From the NCBI GenBank assembly GCA_964593555.1, contig CAZQIC010000021.1:1-46762 (forward strand): DNA of 46,762 nt, given 5' to 3'. The stretch comes from CAZQIC01 sp964593555. Its GTDB lineage: Bacteria; Bacteroidota; Bacteroidia; JAFLBG01. A model generated the notes under the pieces. That model saw only the letters and a list, made by a program, of their open reading frames with translations. It ran no database searches and had not been told where the DNA came from. Both the position numbers and the translations under genes were made by a program. Shown here piece after piece: positions 41,129 to 46,762 of the stretch (position 1 is its first letter; each line of letters starts with the position of its first letter).

Positions 41129-41878
41129 ATGTCTCTGAAAGAGAAAGTTGATCTATCAAAACTCCCAAAACACATTGCCATTATAATGGATGGTAACGGA
41201 CGTTGGGCACAACAACAAGGGCAACACCGTGTTTTCGGGCACGAAAATGGAGTAAGGTCGGTTAAAGAAACTGCAGAGGCAGCGGCTGAGTTAGGGATTG
41301 AGTATGTTACATTGTACGCTTTTTCCACTGAGAACTGGAACAGACCTCAATATGAAGTTGATGCATTAATGCAATTACTTGTAGCGACTATAAACAGTGA
41401 AGTAAAAACACTAAACGAGAATAATATACGTTTACTTGCCATTGGAGATTTAAAAAATCTTCCGGAAAATTGCTACGAGGAGTTAACAAATGCCATGGTT
41501 CAAACGTCTAAGAATACAAGAATGAATTTAGTATTGGCTCTTAATTACAGTTCACGTTGGGAAATATTAAATGCTGTTAAGCACCTGGCAGAAAAAATTG
41601 AGAAAAAAGAAATGAAAGCAAGCGAGGTTAACGAGAATATTTTTGAATCACAGCTTTCGACAAAAGGAATACCCGATCCTGAATTGATGATCCGCACAAG
41701 CGGTGAACAACGCATCAGCAATTTTTTATTGTGGCAGCTTTCATATGCAGAATTATATTTCACAGAAAAGTTGTGGCCCGACTTTCGTAAAGAAGATCTT
41801 TATGAAGCAATAATTAAATACCAACAGCGCGAACGCAGGTTTGGCAAAACGAGTGAACAAATATTACAAAATGAATAA
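41129..41878 (+). CDS. uppS: Isoprenyl (undecaprenyl) diphosphate synthase
   Basis: 249 residues, typical. A cis-prenyltransferase that builds undecaprenyl diphosphate from farnesyl diphosphate and IPP, the carrier for wall and glycan precursors. Seen: HIAIIMDGNGRWAQQQGQHRVFGHENG with catalytic Asp21, TLYAFSTENWNRPQYEVDALM, and PELMIRTSGEQRISNFLLWQLSYAELYFTEKLWPDF. It overlaps bamA by eight bases, so both are translated from one message. It supplies the carrier lipid for the mannosyltransferase and wall synthesis elsewhere. Confidence 0.97.
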   Translation: MSLKEKVDLSKLPKHIAIIMDGNGRWAQQQGQHRVFGHENGVRSVKETAEAAAELGIEYVTLYAFSTENWNRPQYEVDALMQLLVATINSEVKTLNENNIRLLAIGDLKNLPENCYEELTNAMVQTSKNTRMNLVLALNYSSRWEILNAVKHLAEKIEKKEMKASEVNENIFESQLSTKGIPDPELMIRTSGEQRISNFLLWQLSYAELYFTEKLWPDFRKEDLYEAIIKYQQRERRFGKTSEQILQNE

Positions 41879-44405
41879 ATTAATCAGCCTGATTGGAATA
41901 TTGTATTTATTGTGTGGCTCGTTACAGGCTCAGATAACATTGGGGAATGACTCAAATGCTATTTCCTATTCTTCACCAAAAGAATATGAGTTAGCCATGC
42001 CAACGGTTACTGGCGCACAACAACTGGACAGGGGAATAATACTCGCACTATCTGGTCTTGCTGCAGGAGATAAAATAAAAGTGCCCGGTGATAAAATCGC
42101 CCAGGCCATTGATAACCTTTGGAAACAGGGCCTTTTCGAGAATATAAAAATCACAGTAACTAAAATTGTTGGCAGCACTATTTTTCTTGATATCTATCTT
42201 GAAGAAAAACCACGGATATCTAAAACAGAATTTCGCGGGGTCAAAAAAAAGGACAGAGAAGATCTTGCAGAAAAAGACGGACTTCAAAAAGGACGGGTTG
42301 CAACTGAATCACTTCTTTCCCTTGCCAAAACTATTGTAAAAGAACATTTTGTAAACGAGGGTTATCTCAATACAAAAGTCACGTTGACCACCACACCCGA
42401 TCCGGTATTAAAAAACAATATCATTGTTATCATCACTATCGAAAAAGGACAAAAGGTAAGGGTACAGGACATTATTTTCCATGGCAACACTTCTATCAGT
42501 GAAAATAAACTGAGACGTTCTTTAAAAGAAACAAAAGTAAAACGCTGGTGGAATGTTTTTAATTCCGGCAAGTATCTTGAGGATAATTATGTGGCCGACA
42601 AACCAAAAATCCTAGAAAAATATAACGCAAAAGGATTCCGCGATGCAAGTATTGTAAAAGATACTGTTTACAAAATAAGCGAGAACAGGGTAAACATAGA
42701 GATCACTGTTAATGAGGGCAGGAAATACTACTTCAGAAATATTACCTGGGTAGGCAACAGTAAATACAATTCCAAAGTTTTAGATGCAGTTTTTGGAATT
42801 AAAAAAGGAGATGTGTTTGACCAGAGTATGTTGGAACAAAAACTTTTCATGAATCCGAACGGGAACGACATCAGTTCATTGTATATGGATGATGGTTATC
42901 TTTTTTTCCAGATCACACCGGTTGAAGTATTTGTAGAAGGAGACTCCATTGATATGGAGATGCGAATTTACGAAGGCAAGCAAGCCATCATAAATAAAGT
43001 ATGGGTATCGGGCAATACAAAAACCAACGACCATGTTGTTATGCGTGAGGTACGCACCAAGCCTGGTCAGTTGTTCAGACGCTCCGATATTATTCGTTCA
43101 CAGCGCGAGTTAGCGCAATTAGGATATTTTGATCCGGAAAAATTAAATGTAAATCCAATTCCAAATCCGGCAAACGGAACTGTTGATATAGAATACATTG
43201 TTGAAGAAAAACCATCCGACCAGATAGAGCTTTCAGGTGGATGGGGAGGAAACAGAATTGTTGGAACTCTCGGTGTTACATTCAATAATTTTTCTTCAAA
43301 GAATATGTTTAAAAGAAGTTCCTGGAGACCATTACCTGCAGGTGACGGGCAACGCTTAAGTGTTCGCGCGCAATCGAACGGGGTGTTTTATCAATCCATT
43401 AACGCATCTTTCACAGAGCCGTGGCTAGGAGGAAAAAAACCAAATTCACTTAGCCTTACAAGTTATTACACAGTTCAATCCGGAGGAAATCAAAATAGCG
43501 CAGGAGATAAAATCCCTCGTGCCGACAGAAGTTTTATGACCATCACCGGTTTTTCTGCAGGGCTTGGTAAACGTTTGAAGAGACCTGATGATTACTTTTC
43601 TCTATACGCGGAAGCCAACTACCAGTATTATGTTGTAAATAAATACGGCTCTATTTTTTCTTTCAGCGATGGTTTTGCCAATAACATTAATGGTAAACTT
43701 AGTATCTCCAGAAACTCTATTGACAAGCCTATATTTGAAACAAGCGGTTCTAAAATAAGTTTCACGGCTCAACTAACCCCACCTTATTCTCTTTTTAATA
43801 AAAAGGATTACTCTTCAATATCGGAACAGGAAAGATATAAATTCATCGAGTATCAGAAGTATAAATTTACAGCCGCATGGTATACTAACTTAACAGGCAT
43901 AAAATCTACTGAAGGAAAAGAGGCACGAAATTTGGTATTGTACACCAAAGCCGGTTACGGGTTCCTGGGAATGTATAACCAAAAGGTAGGACTTTCACCA
44001 TTTGAACGTTTTTATCTAGGAGGTAGTGGATTAACAGGATATGCATTGGATGGCAGAGAGATCATCGCACTTCGCGGGTATGATGATCAAACATTGTCAC
44101 CAACAACCGGATCGGCTTTTGTAAATAAATACACCATGGAGTTGCGTTATCCTCTCTCATTGAATCCGCAGGCAACAATATATATGCTTGGATTTGCTGA
44201 AGCTGGTAATGCTTGGTCAAAGGCAAAGGATTACAACCCTTTTCAATTGAAAAGGTCGGCGGGAGTAGGATTAAGAATATTCCTACCTATGTTTGGATTG
44301 CTTGGATTTGACTATGGATGGAGGTTTGATGATGTACCCGCTAATCCGGGGATGCCAAAAGGCCAATTCCACTTCACCATTGGTGCAGCTTTAGGAGAAT
44401 TATAA
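41871..44405 (+). CDS. bamA: Outer-membrane protein assembly factor BamA
   Basis: 844 residues from the ATG at 41871; a GUG/ATG-type extension of ten codons upstream is possible but the chosen start gives a proper signal peptide (LISLIGILYLLCGSLQAQ). Five POTRA domains (about 70-460; IKVPGDKIAQAIDNLWKQGLFENIKI begins the first, VWVSGNTKTNDHVVMREVRTKPGQLFRR the last) precede the barrel. The barrel has LGGSGLTGYALDGREIIALRGYDDQTLSP with the RGY loop and a final strand ending FHFTIGAALGEL. BamA inserts beta-barrel proteins, here including PorG and the two small barrels. skp-like chaperones follow. Confidence 0.95.
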   Translation: MNKLISLIGILYLLCGSLQAQITLGNDSNAISYSSPKEYELAMPTVTGAQQLDRGIILALSGLAAGDKIKVPGDKIAQAIDNLWKQGLFENIKITVTKIVGSTIFLDIYLEEKPRISKTEFRGVKKKDREDLAEKDGLQKGRVATESLLSLAKTIVKEHFVNEGYLNTKVTLTTTPDPVLKNNIIVIITIEKGQKVRVQDIIFHGNTSISENKLRRSLKETKVKRWWNVFNSGKYLEDNYVADKPKILEKYNAKGFRDASIVKDTVYKISENRVNIEITVNEGRKYYFRNITWVGNSKYNSKVLDAVFGIKKGDVFDQSMLEQKLFMNPNGNDISSLYMDDGYLFFQITPVEVFVEGDSIDMEMRIYEGKQAIINKVWVSGNTKTNDHVVMREVRTKPGQLFRRSDIIRSQRELAQLGYFDPEKLNVNPIPNPANGTVDIEYIVEEKPSDQIELSGGWGGNRIVGTLGVTFNNFSSKNMFKRSSWRPLPAGDGQRLSVRAQSNGVFYQSINASFTEPWLGGKKPNSLSLTSYYTVQSGGNQNSAGDKIPRADRSFMTITGFSAGLGKRLKRPDDYFSLYAEANYQYYVVNKYGSIFSFSDGFANNINGKLSISRNSIDKPIFETSGSKISFTAQLTPPYSLFNKKDYSSISEQERYKFIEYQKYKFTAAWYTNLTGIKSTEGKEARNLVLYTKAGYGFLGMYNQKVGLSPFERFYLGGSGLTGYALDGREIIALRGYDDQTLSPTTGSAFVNKYTMELRYPLSLNPQATIYMLGFAEAGNAWSKAKDYNPFQLKRSAGVGLRIFLPMFGLLGFDYGWRFDDVPANPGMPKGQFHFTIGAALGEL

Positions 44406-44416
44406 GGTGCAAAAGT

Positions 44417-44449
44417 TTTGTTGCGCCTGAATTAATTTTAGTAAATTCG
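44417..44449 (+). promoter_or_regulatory. Likely promoter of the skp pair
   Basis: TTTG at 44417-44420, a 21-base spacer, and TAAATTCG at 44442-44449, one mismatch from TAnnTTTG and identical to the -7 box before porZ. Start of transcription about 44456, some 43 bases before the chosen skp start. Confidence 0.5.
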
Positions 44450-44498
44450 CTCTCAATATAAAAGGGCGTATTTAATGAGAAACATTAAAATACTAACC

Positions 44499-45038
44499 AT
44501 GAAAAAAATTGTTTTATCAGTAGTTTTTATTGCAGCTTCGGCTCTCGCATCAATGGCCCAAAAATGGGTTTACGTTGATACTGACTATATACTTAAAAAT
44601 ATTCCTGAATATAATGCCGCTCAGCAAGAATTGGATAAACTCTCTATTCAGTGGCAGCAAGAGATAGAGGCCAAATACGGTGAAATAGACAAGTTATATA
44701 AAGCCTACCAGGCCGAACAAATATTGCTTACCGAGGACATGCGTAAAAAACGCGAGAACGAAATTATCGCTAAAGAAAAGGAAGCAAAGGATCTGCAGAA
44801 ATCAAAATTTGGTGTCGACGGAGAATTGTTTCAAAAACGCCAGGATTTAGTGAAACCTATACAGGACAAAGTTTACAATGCCATTAAAGAAATGGCTGCT
44901 AAAGGAGCTTATGCGGCTGTGTTCGATAAATCCAGTGACCTTACCATGCTTTATGTTGATGTAAAATTTGACAAAAGCGATGCGGTACTAAGTGCTATGG
45001 GGTACAAATCAGGAGGCACATCTCAAAATAAAAAATAA
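44499..45038 (+). CDS. OmpH/Skp-family periplasmic chaperone, copy 1
   Basis: 179 residues from the ATG at 44499; an in-frame ATG 24 bases upstream (44475) would add MRNIKILT before the signal peptide, and I prefer the later start. Seen: a signal peptide (IVLSVVFIAASALASMAQ), a WVYVDTDYILKNIPEYNAAQ start, a long coiled coil (about 40-110), and a C-terminal region AVFDKSSDLTMLYVD. Skp-type trimers hold outer-membrane proteins in the periplasm on the way to BamA. It follows bamA and is followed by a second copy 12 bases later. Confidence 0.9.
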   Translation: MKKIVLSVVFIAASALASMAQKWVYVDTDYILKNIPEYNAAQQELDKLSIQWQQEIEAKYGEIDKLYKAYQAEQILLTEDMRKKRENEIIAKEKEAKDLQKSKFGVDGELFQKRQDLVKPIQDKVYNAIKEMAAKGAYAAVFDKSSDLTMLYVDVKFDKSDAVLSAMGYKSGGTSQNKK

Positions 45039-45050
45039 AATAAATAACCT

Positions 45051-45614
45051 ATGAACCTTTTAAAGAGAGCTTTAGTTTTAGTTTTTTTTGCTGTAGTATC
45101 GTATTCATTGTCTGCACAAAAAACTGCTCACATCAATCTTGATTCGTTAATTTCATTAATGCCTGAATCGGCCGAAGCAAAAAAAGCACAGGAAGAATAT
45201 ATAAAACAGTTGGAAGGAATGATCTCCACTATGCAGACTGAGTTTGATACAAAGTATCAGGACTACATGGCCAACCAAACTAAATACAGTGCCCTGATCA
45301 AAAGTTCAATGGAAAAAGATTTACAAGATCTTCAAAGAAGAATTCAGGAATTCCAGGGAACTGCGCAACAGGATCTTCAAAAGAAAAATGAAGAACTGGC
45401 AAAACCAATTTACGAAAAAGCAAAAAAAGCTATTGACCAAGTAGCAAAAGAAAACGGCTACAAGTATGTGTTGGATACAAGCACAGGAATTGTATTGTAT
45501 TCCGAGCCAACTGACGATCTTCTTAATCTTGCAAAGAAAAAACTAGGAATAACAGGTGCTCCTAAACCGGCTGTTACTCCGGCTGTAGATCCTAAAAAAG
45601 ATCCAGGTAAATAA
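45051..45614 (+). CDS. OmpH/Skp-family periplasmic chaperone, copy 2
   Basis: 187 residues, paralogue of the previous gene. Seen: signal peptide (LVLVFFAVVSYSLSAQ), HINLDSLISLMPESAEAKKAQEEY, a coiled coil, the YKYVLDTSTGIVLYSEPTDD region and a Pro/Lys-rich tail (APKPAVTPAVDPKKDPGK) that is not in copy 1. The pair of skp genes behind bamA is usual in this phylum and may form homo- or heterotrimers. Confidence 0.9.
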   Translation: MNLLKRALVLVFFAVVSYSLSAQKTAHINLDSLISLMPESAEAKKAQEEYIKQLEGMISTMQTEFDTKYQDYMANQTKYSALIKSSMEKDLQDLQRRIQEFQGTAQQDLQKKNEELAKPIYEKAKKAIDQVAKENGYKYVLDTSTGIVLYSEPTDDLLNLAKKKLGITGAPKPAVTPAVDPKKDPGK

Positions 45615-45626
45615 GCCTCTCCTAAA

Positions 45627-45645
45627 CCCTCTCCAGTAGAGAGGG
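45627..45645. other. Hairpin between skp 2 and murI
   Basis: CCCTCTC/GAGAGGG with a five-base loop. Without a T-run on the plus strand it is a poor terminator. It resembles a short palindromic repeat type common in Bacteroidota gaps, and may also separate the messages. Confidence 0.45.
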
Positions 45646-45659
45646 CTTAAAAAATTATT

Positions 45660-46484
45660 TTGCCCAAAAGCAATAATATATCTGCTAATAGTCCAATAGG
45701 CGTTTTCGATTCCGGTATTGGAGGACTAACTGTTGCGAACGCCATTTTAAAATTACTTCCAAACGAGAGACTAATTTATTTTGGTGACACTGCGCATTTA
45801 CCTTACGGAGATAAGTCACCGGACTCCATAAAATATTACGCCATAAGAATAAGCCAGTTTTTATTGCGGCAAAACTGTAAAATGATCGTGATTGCCTGCA
45901 ACACCGCCTCATCAATGGCTTACGAAGTTGTAAAGGAATTTGTAGGCAACAGCATACCTGTTATTGATGTTATTGATCCGGTAGTAGAAAAAGTAACGCA
46001 AGGGAAAAAAATAAAAAAGATCGGCATCATTGGTACAAAGGGAACCATCAAGTCTGATATCTACGCGAAAAAAATTAAATCGATCAACAAAAAAATTGAT
46101 GTGGCATCATTGGCAACACCCTTGCTGGCATCCATGATAGAAGAAGGTTTTTTCAATAATAAAATAAGCCGCACAGTTATCAATTCCTATTTATCACGGC
46201 CCAAGCTAAAAAAAATTGATTCGCTTGTATTGGCCTGTACCCATTACCCATTGATAAGGCCTGAGATAGAAGAATACTACGGTAAAAAAATTGACATCAT
46301 TGACTCTGCCGGTATTGTAGCCAAAGCTGTGCAGGACGCATTAAAAAAGAAGCACCTGTTAGCAAAAGGAAAATTTCCAAAGCACCATTTCTATATTTCC
46401 GATTACACCGAATCTTTTGAAAAAGCAGCCCGCATATTTATCAAAGGAAAAATAAAGCTGGAAGAGGCTGCGATCTGGAAGTAA
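45660..46484 (+). CDS. murI: Glutamate racemase
   Basis: 274 residues. It makes D-glutamate for peptidoglycan. Seen: IGVFDSGIGGLTVANAIL (Asp17-Ser18), YFGDTAHLPYGDKS, the first catalytic Cys80 in IVIACNTASS, and the second in LACTHYPLIRPEI (about 193). No ATG precedes the conserved IGVFDSG stretch in frame; the start is TTG at 45660, 12 residues before that motif, so a non-ATG start must be used. It follows the skp pair with a 45-base gap that contains a hairpin. Confidence 0.94.
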   Translation: MPKSNNISANSPIGVFDSGIGGLTVANAILKLLPNERLIYFGDTAHLPYGDKSPDSIKYYAIRISQFLLRQNCKMIVIACNTASSMAYEVVKEFVGNSIPVIDVIDPVVEKVTQGKKIKKIGIIGTKGTIKSDIYAKKIKSINKKIDVASLATPLLASMIEEGFFNNKISRTVINSYLSRPKLKKIDSLVLACTHYPLIRPEIEEYYGKKIDIIDSAGIVAKAVQDALKKKHLLAKGKFPKHHFYISDYTESFEKAARIFIKGKIKLEEAAIWK

Positions 46485-46762
46485 ACTTCGTTCAAAATCG
46501 TAAAAAATCACCCTGGTCATCTTTCACAATTTTTTGCAATAACCACCGTTGGTTAAATACATTAAAATATACCTATAAAACAAAATACATGAAAAAATTA
46601 GAATATGAATTGAATTCCGCTAGACACAGGTAGACCATTTATTGGAAATTTATATCAATTCTTTTTGCCATTTCTATGTGTCTCCTATCCAAACCCGCCA
46701 TGGAAATTTTTAATTTGTTTACACTAATATATTGTTACACTTTCGTTTTTATCCTCTTAATC
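46485..46762. other. Downstream gap at the window end
   Basis: No credible gene; a 14-codon ORF near 46590 has no support. Its continuation lies outside the window. Confidence 0.4.

Noticed and set aside
46590..46635. 14-codon ORF starting MKKLEYEL near the window end
   Set aside because: Too short, with no Cys run or terminator to make it a leader peptide; nothing downstream is visible.

Overview
The window reads as a low-GC chromosomal segment from a member of the Bacteroidota. The signs are cargo proteins with type IX secretion (T9SS) sorting domains of both type A and type B, the T9SS parts PorZ and PorG, the typical order pdxJ / CBS protein / BamA-like protein / nadK / porG / uppS / bamA / two skp genes / murI, Bacteroidota-type -7 boxes (TAnnTTTG), and the near absence of Shine-Dalgarno sites. 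I cannot place it below phylum or class. There is no phage, no transposase gene and no CRISPR array.

Layout. 1-5.6 kb: a giant SBBP-repeat secreted protein, gatC-plsC, and trpS with a shared bidirectional terminator. 5.6-13.1 kb: two secreted T9SS type A cargo proteins, an unknown helical protein, recO and porZ. 13.2-19.5 kb: a YfhO-family membrane protein, tRNA-Arg(CCG), an unknown lipoprotein, dihydroorotase and a polyprenol-phosphate mannosyltransferase. 19.6-23.9 kb: a two-gene operon (coiled-coil envelope protein plus a 14-blade propeller sensor-like protein without an output domain), then a GIY-YIG nuclease gene enclosed by inverted repeats. 23.9-31.5 kb: a sulfur-assimilation operon on the minus strand (peroxiredoxin, tRNA-Cys(GCA), aldo/keto reductase, sulfite reductase with a HEPN-like tail, cobA, cysG N-domain, cysH, then hom). 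31.5-35.3 kb: a duplicated two-gene cassette (thioredoxin-fold lipoprotein plus small outer-membrane barrel) and small unknown genes. 35.5-46.5 kb: a hydrolase and pdxJ, then the divergent envelope-biogenesis run.

The most striking find is at 31157-31474. A good promoter is followed by two tandem short ORFs, each with a run of three Cys codons next to Met codons (MCCCMM and MCMCCC), and each ORF is followed at once by an intrinsic terminator. In the first, a segment overlapping the leader stop codon can pair with the left arm of the terminator, which is the textbook layout of a ribosome-stalling attenuator. The two units in series would gate the peroxiredoxin / tRNA-Cys / sulfite reductase operon by cysteine (and perhaps methionine) supply. 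The operon would then raise sulfide production, sirohaem supply, tRNA-Cys and peroxide defence together when charged tRNA-Cys is scarce.

Other points of interest are the GIY-YIG gene bounded by REP-like inverted repeats, the sulfite reductase-HEPN fusion, and the duplicated lipoprotein/barrel cassette.
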